Source: Metaphire vulgaris
Taxonomy: Eukaryota; Annelida; Clitellata; Crassiclitellata; Megascolecidae
Reading direction: 5' to 3'
Length of the DNA stretch: 64,000 bases
NCBI GenBank assembly: GCA_018105865.1
Contig: JACLAT010000149.1
Location: 1 to 64,000 of the forward strand
Of the stretch, positions 11,254-21,400 are shown piece by piece; the stretch's first letter is position 1, and every line of letters starts with the position of its first letter. Position numbers and translations under genes: made by a program. Under the pieces are notes generated by a model. The model had not been told where the DNA came from, ran no database searches, and was given only the letters and a program-made list of their open reading frames with translations.

Positions 11254-11572
11254 AGGTGGGTAATTTCGAAAATGTTGTTCTGTCACTTACAGAATGAAAC
11301 CCGATATCAGTGGTAGGCTTACACAAAGTCAGGATATGGATTAAAGGGATTTTTGACGTCCTGTTAGCTAAACAAAAATTATACTATAACTATTAGTAGT
11401 TAACTAGAAACTTTGTAGTTAGAGCATCAGTGCAGTTAAACTGAAATTATTCAGTTAAAGTTTTGCATTAACTAAGAATAATAAGTTTAACTAGTGCTCA
11501 ACAATGGGTTAAATGAATGCGTAACAATACGAAGGAATTATAACGTGTCTCTTTTAAATTGTTTGTTTCACA

Positions 11573-12275
11573 GGAATTACCCAAAGACCAGCTGTTGTAC
11601 GTAGTTGTGTCATACAAAGACACACTGCTTAGGCAGTCTTACGTGTCCGTATTGCCTAAACACTGGGTAGACAATGAGACGTTGAGGTATCCACCGAGCA
11701 ACGGATCGGAGAAACCAACGCAGGTAGTTAACAAGGCCACCTGGCGACAGTACCCGATCAGAGAAGTTTACTGGGACACCGTAACGAAAAAGCGTAGCCA
11801 AGCTCAAGCAGACGCTGACGTGAAGTGCAGAAAGGAGAGAATCGAAGGGGGAACGTCCACAGACAGTGATGTGCCGCAGCAGCGTGTGAAGGCAAAGATT
11901 GACGTGATGGTCAAGCAACCACCATCAGCACCAGCAAGCAAAACACTTGGCTACAGCAGGAAGATCGACGTGGTAGCCAAGCATCCACCATCAGCACCAC
12001 CATGCAATACACTTGGCAAAGGCAGGAAGAGACAGCTGTCCAATTCAGCAACTGACTCGGAAAGTGAAAGTCAGCCAGTAAGGAAATCGCCGAGAAAACA
12101 TCAAGTAACGGACATTTCGTTACCGACGGCAAAGACAACACAAGGACCATCTGCACAAGAGCCTAAAAAGCGGACTGCTCAATCAACGTCAGTGTCTCAA
12201 CCACCAATTACCTCGCCAGCAAGGCCCATTGAGGATTTCTCATTGGGTGATTTATTGATCTCACCAACGGTTTAA
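11573..12275 (+). CDS. Accessory protein of the CACTA-like unit, N-terminal exon
   Basis: A clear acceptor (TTTGTTTCACAG) precedes GAATTACCC at 11573. The encoded segment begins ELPKDQLLYVVVSYKDT, then VLPKHWV and RYPPSNG, matching the N-terminal module of proteins that end in a DUF4806-like domain. It is followed by a long polar, proline-rich linker containing two imperfect copies of a VKQPPSAPASKTLG-like unit and a basic stretch (RKRQLSNSATDSES). Such proteins accompany TNP2-like transposases in invertebrate elements and are presumed DNA-binding partners. The stop at 12275 may lie in retained intron. The start codon is not identified. Confidence 0.45.
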
Positions 12276-13055
12276 AGCACGCCGAGAACGGCAATGTTAG
12301 TATTACATTTTTGAAATGCGTAAGTCAGTTACTCAGTTACTTTAAAGCATTGAATTTACAGAAAAATTGCATATGTAGCCCGACAGAGCGGTCGGTATGT
12401 GAACAATTGAGCCGTAGGCCTATAGTGTTAAAACTATAGAAGTCAGATTGCTGTATGTCACCCTCCCAAATTTGGGCAAGAATAAATTTTTTGGGCAAGC
12501 AGTCAAGCAAAGCCAATAATAGATCTAAATTCATTAAGACCAAATTTCAGGGCTTGATTTGCATTGGTTCAGATGGCATGAACTTTCAAAGGCCTAATAT
12601 TCAATTGACTGAATGGCAAATGCACTGCTTTGCATGGCATTAATACGGCTAAATTGCCACAACTTTTGCAGTAAAATTAACATAGTCGAAGGTTTTAAGG
12701 TTTATTGGTGCCATGTAATGTTTCATATTTTACTTAGCAGTCGTTTTCGAGTAGTCACTTTTAACTGTTTAGCCTAGCAACTCCAGCTTAAATTTTGAAC
12801 ACCAGAACCGGTTTATTAAAAAACCAATTTCTTACTAATGCTGACGCTTTTATAAGAACCCTGCTATATTGGAATGTCGGCTTATTTAGTTTAACGGAGT
12901 ACCAAAGACGGCGTCCACGGAGGTCGATCAGCAACCACGTGTTAACAATAGGGGTAGATATTTATTGTTGTAAGCGAAAATTCAAATGCTCTTTAATTTT
13001 TTTGGCACTGTGCATTTAAGTGTCATTCTGGTTACTTGTTGCATGTTACTTCAGA

Positions 13056-13521
13056 AACAGCCGTTTGGAAACTAAACTTGAGGAATTGGGAAAATCCATG
13101 GCCAATTCAATGGAGACAATAAACTCAACATTGCAGTCGTTGGTTACTGCAATCAAAGATCTGAGCTCACGACTCGAAACCAGTCAGTCGGACAATTCGT
13201 CTGTGTTTAACAGTTCGGTGCATTCAGTAGATTCTGTAGCAGTGTTGCCTAATCTAAATCAGTACAGACTCACTGCTGAACAGCGTTCCATTCTTTCTAG
13301 AAGTCCTGTGGTGTCTTCCGATGTTGAACGGAATGACCTTCTTGCAGAACTGGGAGACAGTGGACGTGATGGAGCTTTCTTTAGGGCGTTGGTCAAAACG
13401 CTATCAACAGACAGGATTATGAACAAGTCTGACGCGAAAAAGACAGCCAATGGAGTGTTGCGGGCTGTGTACGATGAAAGTTACCTGGCTGAGCGTGTAA
13501 CAATGGCTGGATACAGGAGAT
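13056..13521 (+). CDS. Accessory protein of the CACTA-like unit, DUF4806-like exon
   Basis: The sequence is flanked by an acceptor (GTTACTTCAG at 13046-13055) and a donor (AGAT-GTAAGT near 13521). It encodes a coiled-coil-prone start (LETKLEELGKSMANSMETIN, ETSQSDNSS), then a compact domain, LVKTLSTDRIMNKSDAKKTA followed by AVYDESYLAERVTMAGYRR, that looks like the C-terminal DUF4806/BEN-like part of the accessory protein begun at 11573. A short further exon at 14500-14538 (acceptor CATACAG, donor CCAG-GTAAGC) and an Asp/Glu-rich ending to a stop at 14813 (EIEQPELPDMGNADDV) may complete it. Function inferred. Confidence 0.45.
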
Positions 13522-13773
13522 GTAAGTTAAAAACATAATTGAAAACATTTATGGTTTGAAATATTATCATACTTTTGCTACACCGGTTATATAGTTAAGC
13601 AAAGGCGAGCGTCAGAGCAAGCTTACAGTAACAGGCAGGTCCATATAGGGACGATTGCACGTTGTAGCTTCTTTTATACATGTATATGCAGGTGTAGGGG
13701 TGTATGCAGATGTAGGGGTGAGGGTGGGAAAAGGAAGGAAAACGAAATAACTGAATAATAAATAGCAAACATA

Positions 13774-14117
13774 GAATAGGGCAGTGTCTATTCTAGCCAC
13801 CTTGACATTGGGGGGGGGAAGTTTCCGTGAAAAATAGCTGACGACCCTTTTTTTAGTCATACAGGTTTTCAGAGACTTCTTGGTTCTTGCAGTTCAAAAT
13901 TATGACCTTTTTTTAGTCATCTCCATCTTTTCGATGTTTTCATATCATAATCTCTTAGATTGCACTCCCCCCACGTTACGTCGTTGGTGGGAGGAAGATG
14001 GGGGGATGGGGGGACAACTAGCAATAACCCATTATAATCTTTAAAAAATTTTGGGGGGAAAATTCAAAACTTTGGGGAATTTCCCAGAGAAGGTCTAGAA
14101 TAATCGCTGGAATAGGG
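13774..14117. mobile_element. MITE family T (CAGTGTTTATTCTAG), 328 bp, perfect TSD
   Basis: The element 13782-14109 starts CAGTGTCTATTCTAGCCACC and ends GGTCTAGAATAATCGCTG. The octamer GAATAGGG flanks it on both sides (13774-13781 and 14110-14117). The termini match the copies at 35935 and 46230. It inserted in intronic DNA of the CACTA-like accessory gene. Confidence 0.75.
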
Positions 14118-14297
14118 TAACGGTTTTGCATTAAAGTTTCACGTAAGTCATACTGAACACTATTCAGAATGGTAAAACTTGCAAAAAGAGGCAAGAGCAT
14201 TTGCGCTGTACTTGTTGATGGAATTGGCTGTTGTAAAAAAAAACAACGGCCACATTTCATAGCTATTCATAGCAATTAGAAATTAGCAATATTTTAA

Positions 14298-14371
14298 TTC
14301 GGGTTGGCTTGGATCACTTCATTACGATCCAATCAAGTTGCAATCAAGTGGCCGTACAGGACCAACCCGAA
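14298..14371. repeat. Fold-back with 10-bp arms
   Basis: TTCGGGTTGG (14298-14307) is exactly complemented by CCAACCCGAA (14362-14371), enclosing 54 bp. It is possibly a tiny MITE remnant. Confidence 0.5.
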
Positions 14372-14819
14372 CTCTGTGTATGTAATCAATGCTATAACTG
14401 TTATAGGATTGGGTCTGAAAAAATGGTTTTTAATACTTGCGGTTGACACTGAGTGACACATAGCGAATATGAAAAAGTTTGTTTTGTTTGCATACAGGTA
14501 ATTTCAATGCGTCCAACAGGGATTATGGACAACCAGGTAAGCGCTTACGAGCGCTTGGAGGCAGCATGGTTTACTGGGCAATATTCAAGCAGTTAAATTG
14601 GCATGTCACAATAAGACAACAGATGATAAAATACAGAAGGCAATTAGAGATGAGTCACCACCTTACGACTACACGACAAGGATAGGCGAATGCAACGGAG
14701 CAGACAGGCAGAATGCAGCAGACGTGATCAGGCTGATGCTGATGACATTCACGAGTTCAATGAAATAGAGCAACCAGAGCTACCGGACATGGGAAATGCT
14801 GATGATGTTTAAATTTGAA

Positions 14820-15790
14820 CTGGGCTGCAACTGACTGTCAACGGATCGTTTCTCGTACGTTGCTTCACACTATATAGGCCTATGCCAATTAAATAACGTC
14901 AGTTGCATCGATTTGTCAGTTATGCTTGCTTTCAGCAGCTGTCATTTCGTCGTCTTCTGAATGACAGACACACCATTTTCATTTATAATCTCCTGGCATT
15001 ACTGTTTAAATTTGGTTAAATGTAACAGCTAGTGGACTTAAACATATAACTACAATTAGATGTAGGCAACAATGAAGTAGGGTTGTGCCGGCTGGGGCTA
15101 TGCCGTCAGTGATGAAAACCTGAAAAGGTTGAAGAATCACCTAGGGCGCTTCGCGAGGCGGAAAGGCTTAGCCGAAAACGTGAAATAATGTGTTGCTTAA
15201 TTATGTTTGAATGTAAGGCAAAGTTGTGTATTGTTCAATGTAGACTTTTTTTCCATGACAAAAACGCAAAACTTGATGTACCGTAGCAGCGTATAGTTTG
15301 TTTTTTTCACGGACTGTCATGGTTTGTTCCGACTACATTGCTTTATATGCTATGTTTGAATGTCAAGCAAGATACATGGTTTTTTTCACACAACTTTTTG
15401 CCTCGAATATAAACCAATAAAGACAAGTATTTGACTGCATATGGGATGTCAGAGAAATGTAATCATCATCTGCATCCAAACTATGCTTGCGTTTCCTGTT
15501 CGTTTCAAACGTCTTTGATAAAAATACGTTTCTTCCCTTATATTTGCCTTGCCGAGGTGGTGGACATTGTGAGGTCTGAGGCACGTAAAAGTTGCTCTAT
15601 TTATATGAGACCACAGAACACCATGGATGAGAATGGTGACACATAGGCATGCATCCACTTAAGCTGCGCCTCTTACGTGCTGCATGCTGTTTTAGTGTCC
15701 ATTAACAGCTTAACATTGAAACCAAAAATATTGCAAAACTTAGGTCTTAAAACAGAATTAAAAATATTAACTTTAAATATCGCTAATTCA
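14820..15790. other. No gene recognised
   Basis: AT-rich spacer between two transposon units. Small open frames (for example 15431-15646) lack domains. Confidence 0.5.
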
Positions 15791-15813
15791 AATGATTTGG
15801 TTAACTTTTAGAC

Positions 15814-18460
15814 AAGTTTGCTTCCATAATCTGAATGAAATGGAGGAGACTGAAAGAAATCTATTGATGACTAGAGCAGAGTTGTCTTCTCTGAGCGAGA
15901 CTGGAAACATCTGTTCTCATCATAAACATGTTTTCATTAACAAATATGAATTTCTACAGAAAACATGCTGCGACCCTTATATTATCCACAAGCAAACAGT
16001 AAAACAAGGGTTACGCAGCATTAGCATGGAACAGGTATCTAAGTTCAAAGAGCAAAACATTTGCATGAAGCCAGGGTGGAAGCTATGTCCAACATGTAGA
16101 AAGAAGTTGAAGGAATCTGACTCAAAAGTGGAAATTGCTGATTCACACGAGGTGGATATAGACTTCATTCCAACAGAGGAGAAGGCAGATAGTTTGAATG
16201 TTAGTATATCTAGTTTACCAGGCGTGTCACCACTGAAACCAACACAGATTGGAACAAGAGATATAGCAACTTATGGCAAAAGAAAATGGGAAGAGGTCAA
16301 GGAAATAACAAAGGAGAAGATTGCCGAATGTTTGAACATGCCACCTGAAATGATTGCTGGAACCTCAAACCAATCGATGGCATCATCTCATGCACAAGTT
16401 GATATTGATTATTTGGTTGCAGCACTGAAACAAAAACTGAAAACCTCCAGTAGGCAGCAGCAAGTATCACTTTTGACGCTTGCTCCAAAGAGCTGGACAA
16501 TTGCAAAGGTAGCCCATGAATTCAAGGTTACAGAGTATACGGTGTGTAAGGCTAGACATTTGCAAAGAGATTGTGGCATACTACCCATGGTTCCATCAGC
16601 TCGAGGTAAGCCATTGTCTGACGATGATGTTCTCAAAGTTAAGCAGTTTTACTGTGAGGATGATGTTAGTCGGGTGTGATGCCAGGTGCAAAAGATTATG
16701 TATCTGTAAGAGAAGGTGATGCAAGAGTCCACAAGCAGCGAAGACTTCTATTGTTGAATCTGAATGAACTTCACATTATGTATAAGGAAATATATCCTCA
16801 AAGTAAAGTTGGCCTTAGTAAGTTCTGCGAATTGAGGCCTAAGGAATGTGTTACGGTTGGTGCACGAGGCACACACAGCGTCTGCGTGTGCACAATACAT
16901 CAAAATGTTAAGCTGATGCTAGCCGACATCCCCACAGTAACTAAGATCACTTATCATGATCTCATCGAACAGTTTGTCTGTTAAAAAAAAATCCTGACTG
17001 TATGCTGCACACCTGTGACAAATGCCCAGGCCCATCTGTTTTACAACAATACCTACTTGACAAGTGTGCAGTCCAATCTGACTGTTCAGAGATGGTGACA
17101 TACAAACAGTGGGAGTCAACTGACAGGACTACACTTAATAAGTATACCAAGCCACTGGATGAATTTATTGACGTTCTTGTGAGAAAAACCGAGAAACTTG
17201 TCTGCCATGACTACATTGCACGGCAGCAGGCCGAATTTCTGCGCAATCTCAAAAGCACAATGGATGAAAGTGAATTGACTGTCCTGCTTGATTTTGCTGA
17301 AAATTATTCGTTCATCGTTGAAGATGCAGCACAAGGCTACCATTGGGACAACACCCAGTGTACATTGCATCCATTTGTACTGTACAACAGGAAGGACGGT
17401 GAATGCCATTGTACAAGTTTGGTTATCATCAGTAATGGACTAAAGCATGATACAGTTGCTGAGCACAAATTTCAAGAATGCATGATTAAGTTTGTGACAG
17501 AGATTTACCCGAGAACAACAAAAATACATTATTTCATGATGGAGCTGCTGCACAATACAAGAATTATAAGAATTTTGCCAATTTAATTCAACACAAAGAA
17601 GATTTTGGAATTGCAGCAGAATGGCATTTTTTTGCAACATCGCATGGTAAAAGTCCCTGTGATGGAGTCGGTGGAACTGTTAAAAGAACAGCTGCACGAG
17701 CTAGTCTTCAAGCCACTACTGGGGGATTTCTATTGACTCCAGAAGATCTCTATAAATGGTGCAAAGAGCATATATCAGGTATCAAATTTATATGGGTGGA
17801 GAAGGCTGAAATTGAGAAGCACGGCAAAGAGCTTGGAAATAGATTTCTGAACGCTCGGAAAATCCCTGCTACTCGAGATAATCATTGCTTCATTCCAGGT
17901 AAAAAATTTTGTCTTAAATTGCAATCAGATATGACATGCTCAGCTTATGCTATTTAAATGGAATCATTACTGAAAGTCTAAGTTGTGTTCAATTAAACAA
18001 TGAAATATTGCTTTATATCAATTGTTGTTAAATTCTTAAACCTCTGTTCATCCGTAGTTTAACACAATTAATGCTGTGCTCATACTTCTTGCAGGGCCAG
18101 CAGGTTTAAAGATAAGCCGTGTTCTGGGTCAGGAAACACATTTCACTTGTGCTGACAGTGAGCAGGCAGAGGAACCATCTGGTCCAGCATTACATAAACC
18201 AAAAAGCCAGCCAGGAGATTATGTTGCCTGCTTATATGATGGCAAGTGGTGGATTGGTTGTGTACGTTCTTTGTCGGAGGAGCAAGACGATGTGGAAGTT
18301 AACTTCATGCATCCACATGGGTCTGCAGATGCATTGATTTGGCCACAAAGAGAAGATGTTTGTTGGGTGGACAACGAACACATCTTGTGCAAGATAATAG
18401 CACCAGTAACTAAAACCGGAAGAACATATTCGATACTGAAAGAAGATCTAGCTCATATAC
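15814..18460 (+). pseudogene. DDE-type transposase-like gene with ARL14EP-like zinc module, three frameshifts
   Basis: Exon 1 follows an acceptor-like TAACTTTTAG. Frame 15792-16679 carries an ARL14EP-like Cys/His cluster (ICSHHKHVF, KTCCDPYIIHK, LCPTCRKKL). After a shift near 16675 the next frame gives SVREGDARVHKQRRLLLLNL and CVTVGARGTHSVCVCTIHQN. After a second shift in an A9 run near 16985, CMLHTCDKCPGPSVLQQ. After a third near 17530-17545, HDGAAAQYKNYKNFANL and EWHFFATSHGKSPCDGVGG, a block I recognise from repetitive genes in insects and cnidarians and read as part of a DDE-like core. An intron (about 17901-18093, donor CCAG-GTAAAA, acceptor TTGCAG) leads to a C-terminal module, PGDYVACLYDGKWWIGCVRS. 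The LINE at 18490 truncates the end. Superfamily not assigned. Confidence 0.6.
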
Positions 18461-18491
18461 AGATTACGTTAGATTTGAAAAATTCATCGAC

Positions 18492-19475
18492 TTATCAATT
18501 CTTCATCTTCTTCTTCAGGTGCTCTGTCCAAAGACAGGTTCCATACTCCAGCGTCGCCACTCCTCTCTATCTTGAGCTTTTATCTTCAGGGCTGAATACT
18601 TGTTTTTTTCCGTAGTGTCGAACATCCACTCCAGCATCGATGTTCTTGGTCGCCCTTTCTGTGCTTTCCCATTCATCTTTCCTTCTAGTACTTCTCTTAG
18701 TAGGTTTGATTCTTCTCTCAAAACATGACCTATCCACTTCTTTTGTCTTGTACGAATAGTGTTAATTAGGCTTTTCTTCTCTTCTACCCTCTCCAAGACT
18801 TCTTCGTTTGTTATTTTTCCGTCCAGCTAATTTTTGCATTCTTCGCCAGATCCACATTTGAATGCCTCTAATCTCTTTATGTCTTCCTTTCTGAGCGTCC
18901 AAGTTTCTGATCCATAGAGTGTCACCGGCCAGATCAGTGTTTTGACCAATCGTTTTTTCAGATTTTGGTTAAAATTCCTTCTCAGTAGTTCTCTTCTGTT
19001 CGTAAAGGCTTCTTTCCCCATGGCAATTCTTCTCCTTATTTCTTTATGACACTTTGCATTTTCATCAAGCAGGCTTCCAAGATAGCAGAATTCTTCTACC
19101 TGTTCTATTTCCACTCCATCAATGATTATTTTCATTTCTCCACCGTGTCTGCTGATTTTCATTGCCTTTGTCTTCTTTAAATTGATTTTCATTCCGTAAT
19201 CCTTTGATGTTGCATTAAGAGAGTCCATCAACCTCTGCAATCCATGGTTGGTGTTTGCCATAATTGCCTGGTCATCAGCAAATCTTATGTCCCTTATTCT
19301 TTTTCCACCCACCACTACTCCATCTTCTATGTTCTCAAATGCTTCTCTTATGAGTTCTTCTGTGTAGATATTGAACAGCAACGGTGAGAGAGGGCATCCC
19401 TGTCTCACCCCCCTTCCCAGAGTTCCTGGTTCAGAGTCTTTTCCATCCACACGGATATACACTGATTGGTTTATG
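18492..19475 (-). mobile_element. 5'-truncated LINE with reverse-transcriptase palm (RTE-like)
   Basis: The minus-strand frame 19462-18827 contains the reverse-transcriptase motif GRGVRQGCPLSPLLFNIY, the catalytic box RFADDQAIM (F/YxDD type), and further on EEFCYLGSLLD and TLYGSETWTLRKED. After a short interruption the frame 18796-18515 gives KKWIGHVLREESN and KGRPRTSMLEW, the usual C-terminal basic tail. The endonuclease domain and the N-terminal part of the reverse transcriptase are missing (5' truncation near 19475, as in target-primed insertion). The 3' end reads GAAGAAGAAGATGAAGAA in the element's direction (18499-18517). It landed in the 3' part of the transposase gene at 15814-18460. 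RTE-like is the best guess; CR1-like cannot be excluded. Confidence 0.75.
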
Positions 19476-19667
19476 TACAGGTTTCACTATTTAATAATTT
19501 AAGTACATATGAAGAGTGACATTCTGAAATTATAGTTTAATGCATCTGCTTTGTTTGGACATTTAGTGTGAGCAATTATGCGGTTAACCAAACGTAATCA
19601 ATATTCCATAACATTACTTAATAAAATCTAGTGTATATATGTAAAAATGTTTCATTTTCAAGACGCG

Positions 19668-19752
19668 AATAGAAATCGCGATGAAAGCCCTTTCATCGTG
19701 ATTTCTATTTCAATTATAATGCATTTAGGTTTACACCTGGGTAAACCTAAAT
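19668..19752. repeat. Two adjacent hairpins
   Basis: First hairpin: AATAGAAATCGCGATGAAAG (19668-19687) pairs with CTTTCATCGTGATTTCTATT, with a very short loop and one mismatch. Second hairpin: ATTTAGGTTTAC (19723-19734) pairs perfectly with GTAAACCTAAAT (19741-19752) across a 6-nt loop. No gene is nearby. Confidence 0.7.
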
Positions 19753-19849
19753 CATTTAAAATTCTGCCAAATAAAAACTAAATTAAGATATTGTTCTAAA
19801 ATTTTGCACATAATTCTCATTTATATTAAAGCACATGTTGTACAATTTT

Positions 19850-20790
19850 CATCAAAATCTGAGATGGTTGACCTGGAAAGTCACCAAATAGTTGTTGAAT
19901 TGAGATGGAATGACCCACCATGAATAACTCTGCTCACATCATCTTCATAATAGAATCCTTAAGCAGACCTGTCACTGTCTCATTGCTCATTGGTATACTT
20001 TGAGCAGCTCTAGGTGACTGCTGGCATTATTCCCTGTTCTTTTTGCTGGTTTTAATTGATTACGAAATTTTAAAAAAAAGTCGTAAGTTTGAAAATTTAT
20101 AAAAAATCTTAAATAAAAGTCTCCATCACAGATTTTGGATATATTGTAGCATTGAATGTGCTCTGTTCAGTGATACCATTCATTCTTAGCTGCCACCTGA
20201 CCCACATGACCATTTTCACACTCAATGCCAAGTCGTCGTAGGCCTTTGGACACATTTTTAAACCCAGTAAAAATTCAGGGATTAATAATATGAGAAATCT
20301 GTTTACACTGAAAGAAAATATAGCTACTGGACAGTTTACAGAATAAAAGTTACAACTCTGAAATGAATATAAAGGTTCCCCTTGGAGAGCTAAACATTGG
20401 ATATTGGGAAAGGTGCAAATTTTTTCTTAAATTTTTGTGACTCTGCAGAGAGGGCAGTTTTGCTAATAGACAAAGTTTTGCTCTTGCTTGATAAAATACT
20501 ACTGTTACTGAATAAGTCCAGAAAGTTTAAGCCCCCTAGCTGTGATATTTCTGAAGTTATAGAGGTCTGAAGTTGTAAGAAATTTAAGCGGCTGTCGCGA
20601 AATGCCAAAAAACGGCCCACCCTAGGTATGATACAAGTTAAATATCTCAAAAACTACTGAAGAGAGTAGGCTAAAATTTTTCAAACTTTCAAATGGACGT
20701 TTGGGGAACATTTGTGGCAAATTTCAGATTTTTTGAGATGGTCGACCTGGAGCCATTTGTTGAATTGACATGGAATGACTCTCCTCAGAA
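19850..20790. repeat. Two diverged copies of a dispersed repeat
   Basis: A stretch around GAGATGGTTGACCTGGA (about 19860-19920) recurs as GAGATGGTCGACCTGGA (about 20735-20785). Both continue TTGTTGAATTGA.ATGGAATGAC and both are preceded by a T/C-rich TTTCA..ATCTGAG-like run. Ends and superfamily are unknown. No coding content is recognised in between. Confidence 0.55.
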
Positions 20791-20930
20791 TTTCCCTCTT
20801 CCTCAGCAAAATGATAGTAACTAGGACATTATGAATAATAATACATAGGAATGTGAAAATATGTATATTTCTCTTGCTTATGATACCGTGAAAATAGAAG
20901 CTGTAAGTTATGATTTTGTATTTCTTAACA

Positions 20931-21151
20931 GCACAGAGGGAAGTGGAGGATAAGGAGGATGGCGACGACGACGAGGAAAAGCAAGGGGACATCAAATGCA
21001 TGGACTGGTCCACATCGCCATGCAGATGGACAGGCAGCCTCAGTTGGACGGACAGCCGGTCAAGTGGGTGGGGAAGCATGTCCACCCTAAGCGGCTTCGA
21101 GCCGTTGCAAAGCAAAGAGGGCGACAATGGCCGAATAGATGAAAATATATA
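20931..21151 (+). CDS. Possible 3' exon, unknown protein
   Basis: An acceptor-like ATTTCTTAACAG ends at about 20931. The open frame that follows encodes an acidic start (VEDKEDGDDDEEKQGD), then a Ser/Trp/Gly-rich part (CRWTGSLSWTDSRSSGWG), and stops at 21151. It shows no domain and no partner exon upstream. It lies just 5' of the Rep-like copy B and could belong to the same element. Confidence 0.25.
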
Positions 21152-21207
21152 GCGTATGTATAAATTACAGCACATAAAGAAGAAAGTAATTTCTCCCAAA
21201 ATTTTCG

Positions 21208-21400
21208 GCATTCGAAAATGCCAGGCAAAGGATCGAAAAGGTGGACCTTCACCTCTTACAATGTACAGCGACCTCTACAATTTAATGTCCAGCTCATGGA
21301 ATATCTATTATCTATGCTTTGGCGAAGAGATGTGCCCAAGAACAGGAAGGTGTCTCCTTCCTGTTCTTGGGAAGGCTTCGTCTGCATGAAGGTGAATTTC
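21208..21400 (+). pseudogene. Rep-like (HUH endonuclease, CRESS-DNA virus type) exon fragment, copy B
   Basis: The ATG at 21218 starts MPGKGSKRWTFTSYN, carrying the Trp-Thr-Phe-Thr-x-x-Asn pattern of Rep motif I. The frame 21309-21350 (+1 relative to the ATG) reads YLCFGEEMCPRTG, the segment before motif II. The HLQG position itself is replaced by a perfect 16-bp hairpin (21335-21350 with 21356-21371). Downstream, GFVCMK at 21374-21391, again in the ATG frame, corresponds to the motif II end, followed by GTGAAT (possible donor). It shares start context, both blocks and downstream sequence with copy A at 5172-4975, so both derive from one multicopy source. No helicase part was found. It is broken and cannot encode an active Rep. 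Confidence 0.5.
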
